Positions 33,877 to 46,320 of a stretch of 64,000 bases of DNA are shown here, one piece after another (the first letter of the stretch is position 1; each line of letters opens with the position of its first letter). This DNA comes from Anodontia alba. Lineage: Eukaryota > Mollusca > Bivalvia > Lucinida > Lucinidae. The position numbers were made by a program, and so were the translations under genes. The DNA is taken from NCBI GenBank assembly GCA_964016985.1, contig OZ024829.1:71715267-71779266 (forward strand). The letters run 5' to 3'. The notes under the pieces are model-generated. The model made no database searches, was not told where the DNA came from, and saw only the letters and a program-made list of their open reading frames with translations.

Positions 33877-34750
33877 ATAACTCCACATGCAAACAAACAG
33901 CTATATTGCTTATAAACAATCTGACCAGCGCCTGTGCCTGGTATCGCAAACAAATGGGTATTTTTGTTTGTGTTTACGGGTTATTGGCATAGCGAATCGA
34001 ACAAGCTTTCGAATTCGCATATCTCGCGACAAGCGCGTGCTGGACAATTAAAATGGCCGATGCTTCCTATGTGCGAGTTAGAAATGAGATCACTACCGAG
34101 TATCATCGATAGGGCTAACCAACAAAAAAATTTTTTTTATCTGTCCGAGACACGCCCATATTTTCATTTCCGGACGATAACTTGAGTAAATAAGGGATTT
34201 TAACCAAACTTGCTATATGCATTGATATTATCAGGATCTGGTTTAGGATTGTTATCTGTCCATTGATATTATCAATATCTGGTTTAGGATTGTTATCTGT
34301 CCCTCCGTCATTTTCTTTCCAGACATTTTCACATCGATAACTTTAATACATAAACAAATAATTGCTATGGCGGGGTATTATGCTTGCGGTGCTTTTATTT
34401 GTAGTTGGTAAGGTACCTTTTTTGAATGACGCCCTCCGTTATGCAATCAACTAGTTTGATGTTTTTGTGGACGGTTTTTGATCAAAGAATGCGTAAATGC
34501 TTCTGAAACTGGCTGTCGTTACACAGCTGTCGTGTGTCACGTACGCATCAATGGATATTGAAATGTGTAGTATTTAATGGCTTAAATGTATTATTTAGCT
34601 ATTCATGCAGTTATTTAATTACTTAAATGTACTATCTAGCTATTCATGCAGTTATTTGACTGACACTATTAATGCAGATACGCCTAAAATTTTGTTTCAT
34701 CTCATTTTAGGCGATAAATCGACTGTTCTGCGAAAACCGGACGTCTAAAT
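33877..34750. other. Non-coding stretch with short duplications
   Basis: No gene. Two local tandem duplications are visible: ATATCTGGTTTAGGATTGTT-type at about 34218-34305 (about 45-bp unit), and TTAGCTATTCATGCAGTTAT-type at about 34585-34650. Confidence 0.5.
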
Positions 34751-34928
34751 AAAAACAAGAGGACCATTATGGTCCTATATCGCACACCTGAGCTGACATA
34801 TTTTCATACTTAATATTGAAGTTTCACACAAGTAGATTGCTTTTAGATCTTTGAATAAATTTTATGTTCAAGAATGGCACGATAGTCTTAAAGATTTTTG
34901 TATGAATTTTATGTTCAAAAGTGGCATG

Positions 34929-34930
<2 letters not shown>
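34751..34930 (+). mobile_element. 5' end of a 166-bp-family HINE-like element
   Basis: AAACAAGAGGACCATTATGG at 34752 forms a short hairpin (AGGACCAT with ATGGTCCT) followed by GCACACCTGAGCTGACATAT, the canonical 5' end. Only about 180 bp remain before the TG/TA tract; no 166-bp array follows. Confidence 0.7.
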
Positions 34931-35113
<183 letters not shown>

Positions 35114-35380
35114 CATGAGCAATTTTTTTCTCCCAATATATCGCTCTTCTGAGTTTATTACCAGAAATTGTCTATGTTCCTATGTTCAAATGGTTGGTAC
35201 TTACAGAAGTACACAACACACGGACTGGTTTATTCATATTTATTGATAGATAAATATGATATAATAGTACATAAATACGTGGACATAATTACTTGTCAGT
35301 TTCAAAATGGCCGACAACAACAGTTGAACAAGAGGCTAATTTCAAACACGTGTAACTAAGTAACTAATTAACGTCTTACC

Positions 35381-35698
35381 TTAATACTTGGTCAAATTGC
35401 CCTTCATTCTTACCCCTTCCTTTAACCGGGCTGGAATTGTGGCATACAGGTCTTGAACATAGGCTGGCTGGATGTTTTCCCAGCTATGGCGCACAGCAGC
35501 TAACAAGTCATTTGGGGTGTGTATGTTTACAGCTTTGAGTTCTATGTCTCTCTTGAGCTTTAGCCAAACATCAAGGGACTGTGCTGGCCATTCTCTATGA
35601 TGGATATTTTTATTTTCCATATACCGGTATTGACGAACAGTACGGGCTCTGTGTATGGGGGCATTGTCATCCATGAACATCTGGGAAATGACGTGCAA
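35381..35698 (-). pseudogene. Tc1-like transposase, C-terminal DDE fragment
   Basis: The 105-codon remnant has the second catalytic Asp in FMDDNAPIHRARTV and the C-terminal pattern LLAAVRHSWENIQPAYVQDL ... IPARLKEGV. The block that normally holds the third acidic residue is collapsed to WPAQSLDVWLKLKRDI, consistent with a small in-frame deletion, so it cannot be active. The upstream DNA-binding domains are absent. Confidence 0.85.
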
Positions 35699-35732
35699 TA
35701 ACAGGCCAAAAGTTATTGTTAATGATGTAAAT

Positions 35733-36725
35733 GTATTTTTGTCGCACCTGCTTTAGCATGGGCGACTTAGGCGTGCAAGTTTCCGTCCATCCATCCATCC
35801 GTCCGTCCGTCCGTCTTTCCATCAACATCTTCCCTGTGCGTCTTGTGAGCGCAACTCCTCTTACAGTTTTGTACCGATCATTTTGAAACTTTGCATGTGT
35901 TTTCGTCATGGTATGAAGATGTGCATGTGGTTTGTCAGTTTATTTTTGCACTTTTTCCACATTGTGAAATTATTCATTTTTCACCTCAATATGTAGACAG
36001 TGAGTACCTCTTGTGAGCGCAACTCCTCTTACAGTTTTATACTGATTGTTTTGAAACTTTGCATGTGTTTTCTTCATGGTATGAGGATGTGCATGAGGTT
36101 TGGGTAAAATTGTTAGAACATTTTTTGTCACTTTTTCCACATTGAGAACTTAGTCATTTTTCACCCTCATTATACAGACAACGGGTACCTCTTGTGAGCG
36201 CAACTCCTCTTACAGTTTTGTACTGATTGTTTGGAAACTTTGCGTATGTTTTCTTCATGGTATGAGGATGTGCATATGGTTTGGGTATAATTGTTAGAAC
36301 ATTTTTGTCACTTTTTCCACTTTGTGAACTTAAGTCATTTTTCACCCTCAATATATAGGCATTGGGTACCTCTTGTGAGCGCAACTCCTCTTACAGTTTT
36401 CTACCGATTAATTTGAAACTTTGCATATGTTTTCTTCATGGTATGAGGATGTGCATGTAGTTTGGATATAATTTTTAATTCATTTTTTTGTCACTTTCTC
36501 CACATTGTGAACTTGGTCATTTTTCACCCTTTATATATAAACAGTTGGTATCTCTTGTTAGAGCAACTCCTCTTATAGTTTTGTACCGATTATCATGAAA
36601 CTTTGCATGTGTTTTCTTCATGGTATGAGGATGTGCATGTGATTTGGATGTAATTGTTAGATTATTTTTTCACTTTTTCCACATTGTGAACTTAGTCATT
36701 TTTCACCCTCAATATACAGACAGTG
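35733..36725 (+). repeat. GCACCTGC-hairpin element with about 175-bp tandem units
   Basis: Starts at TTTGTCGCACCTGCTTTAGC with GGGCGACTTAGGCGTGC, then a (CCGT)n/(CCAT)n microsatellite (35788-35822). About five 175-bp units follow (CTCTTGTGAGCGCAACTCCT, ATGGTATGAGGATGTGCATG, CTTTTTCCACATTGTGAA). At about 36725 it passes without a break into the 3' end of the hairpin-ended satellite family. Non-coding. Confidence 0.75.
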
Positions 36726-36942
36726 GGGCCAGCTTGGACCTTTAGGTTACAGTTCACCAAATATCAGCAGAGCTATGCCCCAACGAATTTTTTTTTTATT
36801 TTTATTTTATTTATTTATTTTTTTTTTGTAATTCCACTTACAGTTTATATCCGGAGCACTGAATTATACGGGAGCCAGTTTATAAGCTGCATCTTATTAC
36901 TTGCCACGGGCGTATAATGCCCCGCTTGGCGGAGCTCTTGTT
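36726..36942 (+). mobile_element. 3' end of hairpin-ended satellite element, copy 3
   Basis: Matches the last 217 bp of copies 1 and 2: GCCAGCTTGGACCTTTAGG to GGGCGTATAATGCCCCGCTT, GCTCTTGTT. Its 5' side is replaced by the 175-bp array, suggesting a chimeric element. Confidence 0.8.
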
Positions 36943-37990
36943 ACCATATATGGACATAGCAGCCATTTTGATCAAAAGACCACGCCCGCTTTAGCAATCT
37001 TTCGTTCTCCTGCCCCAAGGAGGCTCCACATGAAATTTGAGCAACACTGGTCCAGAGGCTTCAGAGGAGAAGTCGTTTGAAATTATCAACATTTTTCCAT
37101 ACAAATGTATGGGGCATATACAAATGCATATAGAAGCAAACTTGACCTCGCCGTAAAAAGGTCAAATGTCAATGTACGACCATCATTTTAGCAATTTTGG
37201 TAGATCTCCCGTCCCTGATGATTTGTGCAAAGATTCAGCCACAAGGCATCCTCGGTTCTGGAGAAGAAGATTTTTAAAGTTTTTTACCATATATGGGCAT
37301 GGCAGCCATCTTGGTCAATGGAGGCATCTATTTTAGCAATCTTTGGTTCCCCTGCCCCAGGTAGGCTCCAAATGAAATTTGAGCAACATTGGACCAGAGG
37401 CTCCAGAGGAGGTCATTTGAAATTCTTAACATTTTTTCCCATACAAATCCATAGTGAAGCAAACTTGACCTCGCCATAAAAAGGTCAAATGTCAATTTAC
37501 GACCATTATTTTAGCTATTTCGGTAGACCTCCCGTCCCTGATAATTTATGCAAAGATTCAGCCACAAGGTGTCCTCGGTTGTGGAGATGAAGATTTTTAA
37601 ATGTTTTTATCATATATGGGCATGGCGGCCATCTTGGTCAATGGACGGCAACCATTTTAGCAATCTTTCATTCCCCTGCCCAAGGGAGGCTCCAAATGAA
37701 ATTTGAGCAACATTGGCCCAGATGCTCCAGAGAAGAAATCGTTTGAAATTCTGAACATTTTTCCCATACAAATGCACAGGGAAGCAAACTTGACCTCGCG
37801 GTAAAAAGGTCAAATGTCAATGTACAACCATTATTTTAGCAACTTTGGTAGACCTCCCGTCTCCGATGATATATGCAAAGATTCAGCCACAAGGCATCCT
37901 TGGTTTTGGAGAAGCTTTTTAAAGGTTTTTACCATATATGGGCATGGCGGCCATCTTGGTCAATGGACGACAACCATTTTAGCAATCGTT
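36943..37990 (+). repeat. Array of the 330-bp HINE core
   Basis: Three to four units of the same repeat as 10983-13424 (ACCATATATGGACATAGC at 36943, then 37285, 37608 and 37932), cut off at TTTTAGCAATCG. Neither terminus of the parent element is present. Confidence 0.8.
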
Positions 37991-38643
37991 TATCGTATTT
38001 GACAATTTTTGCTTTTCATGTACAAATATATGTATTTAGAAGTTAAGGTATTAAACAAAGTATGTCTTTCTGACTTAGCGAAACTTGCCATGAACATACT
38101 CTCTTATTATTATGTATTGAAGTTTGCTATGCTGTTTTAAAATTAAGGAGACTTGAACTTTGCAATGCAGGCGGCTGTATTGGAAGTATATCTCTCCATA
38201 TTAGCATGCTAAAGTTGTTTCCGAAAGTGTATGTTTATCAAATAATGCAGAAAATAATACTGGACACCTTTGGCACTCTCTCGGCAAATCAGAGTCTTGA
38301 CAGAAACAATTTGGCATGCTTGCTAGACACAATAAAAAAAATGTTTCAGTAGGACAGGTCGTACTTAAATGTATTTATAGTAAATAACGCTGTTCGCGTT
38401 TGGCACTCTCTAGGCGAATTTAGCAGACGACGAGTCGGGTATGTTTCCCTCACCTTTCTTCCTACAGCGTTTGGTTTAGCATTTTATTTGGATCCGCTGA
38501 GAGAGGATTTCAATGGAATGTGTAACTATTACAAACTAACGGATGGAAAGTGGAACAATATCGTAATAATGTCGTCTGCTAAAAAGTGCTAGAGTTATCA
38601 GCAGCAAGAAACAGTATGCTGATCCGAACATTAGAAAATTTAA

Positions 38644-38702
<59 letters not shown>

Positions 38703-39370
38703 TAACATTTTCTGGAAACTGGCGAATTTATTCAAAGATTGACAAAAATTAATAATTGCATTTTTTGATTAGGCATTGACATTCCTCTCGTAAAATGCTA
38801 AGCGAATTTTCCCCTGTCTGAATGCATAAATATTGATTAGTAATAGTAATTACGATGGTAAAAAACAGTTACTATTATTATTACTATTTTAGTATAACAG
38901 AATAGAAGCAAATTAGCGAACGCATAATTGTATTAAAGATAAATTCATAAATTTTTTATTGTTCCATTTTCAATTTGACATCAACAAATTTATAAATTAA
39001 TGTGTCAACTTCTTAGGTGACTGATAGGCATTTCTTTTAGCGCATTTATAGTGAACTTATTCTAGTTCATTTTTTGGTCATTCTTACATTGTGTAATAAG
39101 TTGGTAAATGACTATGTTGTACTTAGGTTCATTTGCTAGCTGAACTTACTGACCTGAAATGGTCATTTTATACTTAATGCTATACAGTACTAAATGCGCA
39201 CACAGTAAAAATAATATGGCGCCATATCGCTTAAATATTTTACATGTATAATGTGTTATGTATTACACACTTCAATTTCGGTTTGCTATTTGGAAAAGAG
39301 AAGGAGATAATAAGAAGGACCGGAATCTTTGTATTGTTGTTTTTTTGCTTAGGTCATAATCTCTCATAAC
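37991..39370. other. Non-coding, low-copy-looking sequence
   Basis: No gene or transposon signature recognised. It contains the GA microsatellite at 38646-38701. It could be true unique intergenic DNA. Confidence 0.5.
38646..38701. repeat. (GA)n microsatellite
   Basis: About 27 uninterrupted AG units. Confidence 0.97.
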
Positions 39371-39379
39371 CACAAGCAT

Positions 39380-40030
39380 CAAAATGGTATGAGGATGTGC
39401 ATGTGATTTGGATGTAATTGTAAGATTATTTTTTTTTCACTTTTTCCACTTTGTGAACTTAGTAATTTTTCACCCTCAATATACAGACAGTGGGTACCTC
39501 GTGAGCACAACTCCTCATACAATTTTACACTTATCTTTTTGGAACTTCGCACATGTTTTCTCTATAGTCTGAAGATGTGCACGTGCTTTTCATATAATCT
39601 TTGCCATATTTGTTTGTCACTTTTTTTTTGTTCTTTTTGAACTTTGTCATTTACTGACTTCAGATGTATAGGCAGTGGGTACCATGTGATTGCAACTTCT
39701 CATACAATTTTAAACCGGTCTTTTTTAAAACTTTGCACGTTTTCTCCAGGGTCTGCAGAAGTGTACGTGATTTGGATATGGTTTTTAAATTTATTTTTGT
39801 CACTTTTTTCTACTTTAACTTTGTCGTCTTATTAACCTCAGACTTTTTTCCACTTTGTGAACTAAGTAATTTTTCACCCCCAATATATAGACAGCGGATA
39901 CCTCGTGAGCGCAACTCCTCATACAATTTTATACCAATCTTTTTGAAACTTTGCACATGTTATCTCCATAGTCTGAAGATCTGCATCTGCTTTTCATATG
40001 ATCCTTGTCTTAATTTTTGCCATTTTTCCA
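39380..40030 (+). repeat. Diverged array of the 175-bp repeat
   Basis: Three to four decayed units of the 35733-36725 repeat (GGTATGAGGATGTGCATGTG, GTGAGCGCAACTCCTCATAC). Less alike than the first array, hence older. Confidence 0.7.
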
Positions 40031-40322
40031 ATCTAGCACTGCTAAGAATGAAATAAACTTATTTAATAACCACGTTCTGATTGTGGCTCCTGTGACTTTT
40101 GCCCCAGCAGGTGCGACGCCGCCTTCCGCGGAATTCTGGTTCTTCAGTGGATTGCTTTCATTTAGCTTTAATGTTGCCTTCAACACGAGTCAAAGTTCCG
40201 ACACCATTAAAACGCATGCATCCGCACACTATTAAAATGACCCTCCCCCTAGGGTGGGGGCTGTTCACTTCCGAATCTTTTCTCCAGATAAAAATAGGGT
40301 TGTTCTTTCCAATGATAATCTG
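40031..40322. other. Unassigned stretch
   Basis: No gene recognised. It contains a CCTCCCCCTAGGGTGGGGG palindrome at about 40241-40259. Confidence 0.4.
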
Positions 40323-40649
40323 GCTTTAATCCCCCGGTGGTTTACTCTACTGACCGTTCTAAGGCGGTGTTCCCGGTGTTAGTCTTACTCTTTGTTGCTT
40401 TTGTGGTTTATTCTACGAGGCGATTTGTTTTATGTCTTACCTTGTGTCATTTTGTTCTTGTGTTTTTCAGTCCTTTTAGCATTGCGATTACCTCGTTTGG
40501 GGAAGAGAGAGCTAATCTTTGTGCTTTTCGTTCGTTTGTTCGATTTGTGCTTGTTTGGATTTGTCGGTTTCCTCTTCCTCTTGGTGTCTGGGAAGGGCTG
40601 CGGTTTGTGATTGTGGCACTCCCTGGACTTTTCTCTTACCTTTTTTTTT
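40323..40649 (+). mobile_element. LINE-like 3' UTR fragment, second copy
   Basis: Begins CTTTAATCCCCCGGTGGTTT and ends TCTCTTACC followed by nine T. It is co-linear with 17449-17767 and, reversed, with 47220-47545. Severe 5' truncation leaves only the 3' UTR. Confidence 0.8.
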
Positions 40650-40865
40650 CATCATTGAATATCCAGTGTTTCCATTCCACTTCAACAGTTCTTTCTCTCC
40701 CTAACCAAGGCAACCCTCTTTTTCTTGTTCACCTCCCTAACTACAACCCCGTTTCTTTGCCGCTCTCCATTTATACTCCGAACCAGCTAACTTTCACTGA
40801 ACAGTTTTTTTTTACAGAAACTTTGTTCCTTGCCCTCATTTATGATGCTGGTTATATCTATTTAG
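40650..40865. other. Unassigned stretch between LINE and Tc1 fragments
   Basis: No feature recognised beyond CT-rich sequence. Confidence 0.4.
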
Positions 40866-41099
40866 TTTGCCACCCGAGAAAGTTGGATTGAGTCCCTGTC
40901 AATGAACAATTTCTTCCTACCCCTCCCACTTTGATTTTCTGTTGATCCAAATTCTTCAAATTTCTTTATCACTGATCCTGTTGTTCTCCTGGGTATTCCA
41001 AAAATTCTTGCCAATTCTGATTTATTTTTTGTTATTTTTATAGCTTTCCACAATTAATTCCTTAACCTCACTGCTCAATTCTTTGCTTTTTCTACCCAT
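40866..41099 (-). pseudogene. Tc1-like transposase, N-terminal HTH fragment
   Basis: An ATG at 41099 opens MGRKSKELSSEVKELIVES, the start of a Tc1-type paired-like DNA-binding domain. After a frame change it continues KSELARIFGIPRRTTGSVIK ... KFEEFGSTENQSGRGRKKL, the second HTH and the GRPR-like hinge. The catalytic domain is missing. It is not the partner of the 35381 fragment in any obvious way. Confidence 0.8.
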
Positions 41100-42092
41100 C
41101 ACATTTTTCTGCTAACAATGTTTACATTTTTAGCAGACAACGTAAAAGATGTGTATGACATCATGAAAAAATGTACATGTAAATTTTGATTTGGTTTACC
41201 CAATCTATAAATAGCTTGTATTGATTAAAGCCACAAAGTGAACTACCCAATTAGCCATTTCGAATTCGAATGCCGAATAATTATGTCCCTTGACTATTCT
41301 ACAATATCGGCATCTGCAAACATGCCTGCAGCAGAGGCCCTATGTACAAATTATGTATTGGAGTAAAAGAATCATACTATAAAAAAACTTGTTGAACCAT
41401 GTTTTATTATCAAAAGGCCTTTCTGCCACCCATCTCACAATGGACAGGTGCATATTTCAATTCTATCAAAACCTGCTAAATAATAAATCATTTTCTACTG
41501 AATCTATAACTCAAATCACTGCTAACAAGTAAACATCACACCTTTGCAACATATTTCATTTTCAGTTATAGTTTGTTTATCATTCTACTTCATAACTACT
41601 CAGCTATTTGTAAAGACTTGGAACCTTTTCTGAAGATTACTGATGGTTTTGCTGAAAACAGATCGAATAAAATTGTACAATATATTGAATAAGATTGTAC
41701 AACAAAACAGTTTACTTACTACACTATATATCGTAATCTAGAATGGATACAACACCATATTTTTTTATTTTATTAAGTGTTTTCCTAATGTACACAACAT
41801 TTACAAACACTGCAAAAGCGTAAAGGTTCAAGTCTTTCTGTAATGCAGGCAATTTTTGTAAAAAAAAAACAACAAAAAACAAAAAAAAAAAAAAAAAAAA
41901 AAAAAAAACATACTGCAAAAAAGTAAATAAGCACTGTTGCTTATGTTTATACACAATTAATCTAGAAATTATAATGGAATTGCCAATTGCCATAAAAAAA
42001 TCCTGATTTTTTGTGAACAGATAACATATTGCAAGAATCAGACTTGCAGTTTGGTATGTCAGTAATGAGGTAAACATTGTTGACACAAAAAA
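41100..42092. other. Non-coding AT-rich stretch
   Basis: No gene recognised. A-rich tract at 41861-41909. Confidence 0.5.
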
Positions 42093-42404
42093 GATTTGTT
42101 TGTGTTGAGGTTTTACGGCTCAGTCAAGCCAATGGGGTCATGTCGAGTGCAGTCAGTTTACCTAACCACACGTTTACTGGGCAGGCTTAGTCCTCTAGGC
42201 GGTTAACCAGTATTGTGCACATTCTTTCGCCAGAAACTGACAACTGCCCTTCTTGAATCAGCGGAAGGGAGAGAATGACCGTAGAAAATATTTCATGATC
42301 AAGCTCCACGAAAGAATGTTGCCGACCTCGGCGGGGGTCGAACCCGCGACCTCCTGGTCTTCAGTCGGACGTGCATCCAACTGAGCCACAGAGGCCGGTC
42401 TGAC
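42093..42404 (-). mobile_element. tRNA-derived SINE
   Basis: The reverse strand begins with a tRNA-like head (about 42404-42320). Its A box TGGCTCAGTTGG and B box GGGTTCGAACCC both fit the Pol III consensus. The anticodon-arm-like CGACTGAAGACC resembles tRNA-Phe, but its stem is not maintained, so it is not a working tRNA. A body of about 220 bp follows (GAAGGGCAGTTGTCAG, GGTTAACCGCCTAGAGGACT, GTAAAACCTCAACACAAACA). A related 3' end lies at 63881-64000. Confidence 0.85.
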
Positions 42405-42666
42405 ATAAAAGGATATTGCTTTTTTGAGAAATTGCTCCATTTCTTTTTAATGTCTACAATTCTGTTAAATTTTTACACTTTTATTTATATATTCCTATAT
42501 TTTCGTTTGATTGTTTTTAAAGTTGACTGACCTGCAGTTTTGCTGTTTGTAGGAAAGGCATTAATACGGTGGGCACCCTTCTCAACAAGAACCACCAAGA
42601 ACCAATCACCGCCTTGTACTTTATACAGGGTGATAAGTTCCTATGAAACTACTATGGGTGATAAAA

Positions 42667-43380
42667 CTACAGTGAGAACAACTCTGTGACAGGAAATGTC
42701 CGATAAATTGTTATGTTTAGAAAGACCAATGTATAGAAGTAGACAAGTTTATGATCAGAACAATATGTCTCTACAGTTCCCACACTGCCAGTGCAGTTTG
42801 TGAATACCAAATCTAGTGTTGATCCCTGGTCAGTTATTGGTTCGTGCATCAGTTGGTTGCAATGAAATTTTTCTGCAATAAACTTTTCAAGACCGCATTC
42901 TTTCTGTGACACATCTATATTAAAATCTCCCATAATTACTGATGGGTTTTGTGGATCAACATGCTCAACCAGTTCATTTTGAAGCATTGAAGTAAGATTC
43001 TGAAGGACATGACCAGGTGAATTATATATCATTACAGTCTGCATTTGCTTTAGTTGATGTATGATCTCTAGAACAACACATTCAAACTTGTTTGTGCTGC
43101 AGCATTTGCATTTAGAAATAATGACATCATCTCTAACATACAAAGCTAAACCATGAGGAGGTCGGACTGTCTGCTGGTTTTGGTTCTGGTCGTTTCTAAT
43201 AAGCTGATATCCATGTAGACACAGTTTTCATCTTTTTGCATTAACCTTGTTTTGGCAAAGCCCATTACATGTGAAGAAATAATATTCTGTTCAACTGCAA
43301 CACCAGGAAAATGTTTATGTAAAGATCTACAATTGTTATAAACAATTTTGAAGTGTTCATCAGAATTAATTGTGTCAAGT
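42667..43380 (-). pseudogene. Helentron relic: endonuclease (EEP) domain
   Basis: An APE-like endonuclease/exonuclease/phosphatase domain, fused downstream of the helicase as in Helentrons. Visible blocks: KIVYNNCRSLHKHFPG (about 43350), VMGFAKTRL, SVIMGDFNIDVSQ (catalytic Asp/Asn), LMHEPITDQGSTLDLVFTN and CSDHKLVYF (catalytic Asp-His). The stretch 42667-43143 is open; a frame change near 43145 and a stop near 43386 separate it from the rest. In the family it is thought to assist cleavage; here it is inactive as a fused protein. Confidence 0.8.
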
Positions 43381-43439
43381 AGGGTTTAGCAAAGTTCAAG
43401 TTTTGCTTCTGATTCAAGTCTCTCCATTTCTCTAACTAC

Positions 43440-44850
43440 CCTGTCATTCAATGACAGGGTTTACTCACTGAAATTCAAAATGTAAAGACCTTCTATAGAC
43501 CTCACTCTGCTTAAAGCAACACAGTGAATATGGGGATTTTTTAACTGTTTTCTGCGACAAATCTATCACTACTTCATCAGGAGTAATTCCCTGAGCTCTA
43601 TGTAATGGAAATTGTATTTTCTGAATAGTATTCTGTCTATATGCAAATGTTCACTCTATGTCAAATATTGGTGTCCAGCTGTCATCAATACCAATATGAT
43701 AAAAACTTCTATTCTGGTATTTCCTTCTTCTTTCAAAGCCTGTATGTTTATCATCAAACTTCACCCATATTTAGGGATTGGTCCATCTGTTCCAGCTTGT
43801 TTATATTCTACAAACTTCACAACACATGACGCACCATTTGTTAGAATATCTTCTGTATCAAGATTAACTGTCAAGTCATATATCATGTCAACAACTACAG
43901 TACGCATGTGCTGTAACCCCATTGTATTACATTCATCCTGAGGTAATCTTTTCAAAATATCATATTGCCTTTCCTTTGAAATGTTAGCTGCCACTATGGA
44001 ATCATGACAAGAAATTTCAATCTTTTGGGAATCAATATTGTTCATCATTTTGTCATTAAAAGCTTGCACGAACCAATTTTCTGCAAATACGAGGTGAGGT
44101 GCATTTTGTGGTTAACTAACTGAGCTTGTATCAATCTAGCGTAGTTTGATTTGCTCTCTGTCTTGATCTGTGATTTTATTGTGACGTAGTCTGTTCAATA
44201 ACTCAGCAAATGCACTGCCATCCTTCTGACGCATGATCTCTGTCAGCTCAAACATGCTAAAATGATCTTGCCACAAATTGGAAGCCAGTGAAGAAGCATC
44301 ATCAGTAAGATCTTGAAATATCCAAAATCCTGCTACCGGTTTAAGTTGAAACAAGTCTCCTTTGTCAAAGGCTCTTTCACCTCCAAAAGGAATTCGTGTA
44401 CCAGTCAATTCTTGAAGTCTCTGATCTATGAACTTCAACATAGAATTACTAACCATGGATATTTCATCAATGATGACAACAGACAGGTTTCTGTATTTAG
44501 ACCTAAATGTGTTGAGGGTGTCACAATTTAAAGTTTGTTCCTTTTGCTTGAACATTTCACGGAAAGCTGTTGAAATGGTTGACCCACCGATATTATATGC
44601 TGCTTTTCCAGTAAAAGCACACAACAATATCCTTTTTTTCATCTGCGTTTTCACCTTCAGCAAGATTTAGATACCTGTATAAAGTTTGATATAAAGCTCT
44701 TATGACTACACTTTTCCCAACGCCAGCTCCTCCAGTCAGGAAAGTATATAATGCGGCATCTTTAGTTTTTATCCAATGAACAACATGATTAAAAAAGTGC
44801 CTTTGTTTGGCATTCAAACATCTCATAAGCTCTCTATACTTTCCATCTGC
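43440..44850 (-). pseudogene. Helentron relic: PIF1-like helicase
   Basis: A superfamily 1 helicase, 5'-3' by family. Walker A is TGGAGVGKS (about 44710-44735), followed by CAFTGKAAYNIGGSTI, Walker B VVIIDEISMVS (about 44450-44485), GDLFQLKPV (motif III, with L in place of the usual P), and LTEIMRQKDGSAFAELLNRL. The C-terminal PLHRAQGITPDEVVIDLS and YIHCVALSRVRSIEGLYI are at 43490-43610. Frame breaks occur near the T-run 44633-44639 and near 44100 and 43760. It was joined upstream to the Rep remnant and downstream to the endonuclease. Confidence 0.87.
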
Positions 44851-46300
44851 CATCAAATTTTCATTAACTTCAACTGTTGCTCTAGATACACTTGTGCCCA
44901 GTTCAATACCAATGTCATATTCTCTATGCTCTATAGCTCTATCGGGATTGAAATACACAAATGTCTCAGATTCTATAGGTTCCTCCATTGCTGCCTCTGC
45001 TTTTTGCTCTTGTGCACTAGGTGCTACAACATTATATGTATTGTCATCACACTCTGCTGCTAATCGTGCCATTTCTAATTCTTCAACATGATGTTCATAT
45101 ATTTTGCACTTGTTGTCAATTTCATATTTTCTTGCTTCATAGTGTTGCTTGTATGTTTTATAACATCCAAACAAATCTGTAGCTTCATTTCTCCATGGCA
45201 AGAAAAGAAGGATTTTTTTCTCAAAATAATTCTCTTCATCTGATTTGGAATTAAACCTAACATATCGAATTACTTTATGATTTTGTCTCCTTCTTATTTT
45301 GATGCCATTTTTCAAAACCACAACAGTTTGTTCATCACTGAATACCTCCTGTAAGTGCAAGTCATCATCTTCATTAATGTCCTGAGATGTAGAACAGTCA
45401 TTATCATCATCATCATCACTAGGATAAACAATTTCCAACTGACACATAATCTGCCAGGCACCAGTTTTCAGGACATTTTGGTCGTTTTGAATACTGTTTG
45501 ATTAAATTATCTGCAGCAATATCTGTTGAGGAATCTGGCATTTCATCAAGTGCACATTTTTCCTTTAGCAGCTGTATGCGCTGGTTTGATTCAGATGTAT
45601 TTATGAACACTACATCTCTTGTTTTCTTTGTCAAAGGCATTTGCAGCACCAGATACACAGCCTCTTAGGCACTTACTTAAACACTGTTAGAGAACACATT
45701 TCCAATATGTCGAACCTGTCTTTTTATATCCATGTTACCATTTCTGGCCTCTTTTGCAGCAGCATACAACAATGCACTCATACCTCTTTGTGACTTACTT
45801 ATGTATGATACGATGTACATAGCACACGCATATGGGTCTAAAACAAACTGTATGTCTATATTTGCTTTCCATGCTCTTAAAACTGTACAGATTTACATGA
45901 CTATCTTTTGACCTTCTTTTCAGAAACACTTTGGATGCTTTGAGTGAACTTCGTATGCCTTTAATGTAATCATCTTCATTCATTTCAATGACATCAGAAA
46001 GACATTGCTCATATGTCATGTCAAAGCCCTCTTTTTCTGTATTCATTTACTTTTGTATCTTCTCGTGCATCTTTTTATATTTTTCAACATCAGTGTCTAG
46101 TGGTTCTAGAATTATTGTCCTATTTAACGGTGATAATGGGTAACCAAATCTACATATCCTATCTGCCTTCTTGCGGCATGTTCTTGAGAACTTATGGATT
46201 TGTAATTGAATCAAATCATGCAAGTGCGCTTAATCTGAGCAGCATACTTGTCAACATAGGTTGTATTTCTTCATTGGTGCTACTGTCATTCAAAATATCA
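44851..46300 (-). pseudogene. Helentron relic: Rep C-terminal and linker region
   Basis: From the upstream side: CRFGYPLSPLNRTIILEPL (about 46085-46160 in the reverse frame), [16 protein letters not shown] (about 45890), a frame continuing ICVCYVHRI, and the linker DVVFINTSESNQRIQLLK ... PENWCLADYVSVG (45419-45658). An acidic stretch (44851-45447) then leads to the helicase. These are the conserved blocks between the replication-initiator (HUH) domain and helicase in Helitron-superfamily proteins. The HUH catalytic motifs themselves are not visible. Several frameshifts. Confidence 0.75.
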
Positions 46301-46320
46301 ATCACAGTACATCAGTTTCC

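Noticed and set aside
42320..42404. Functional tRNA-Phe gene on the minus strand
   Set aside because: A and B boxes and a GAA-like anticodon loop are present, but the anticodon stem does not pair and a SINE body follows directly. It is a SINE head.
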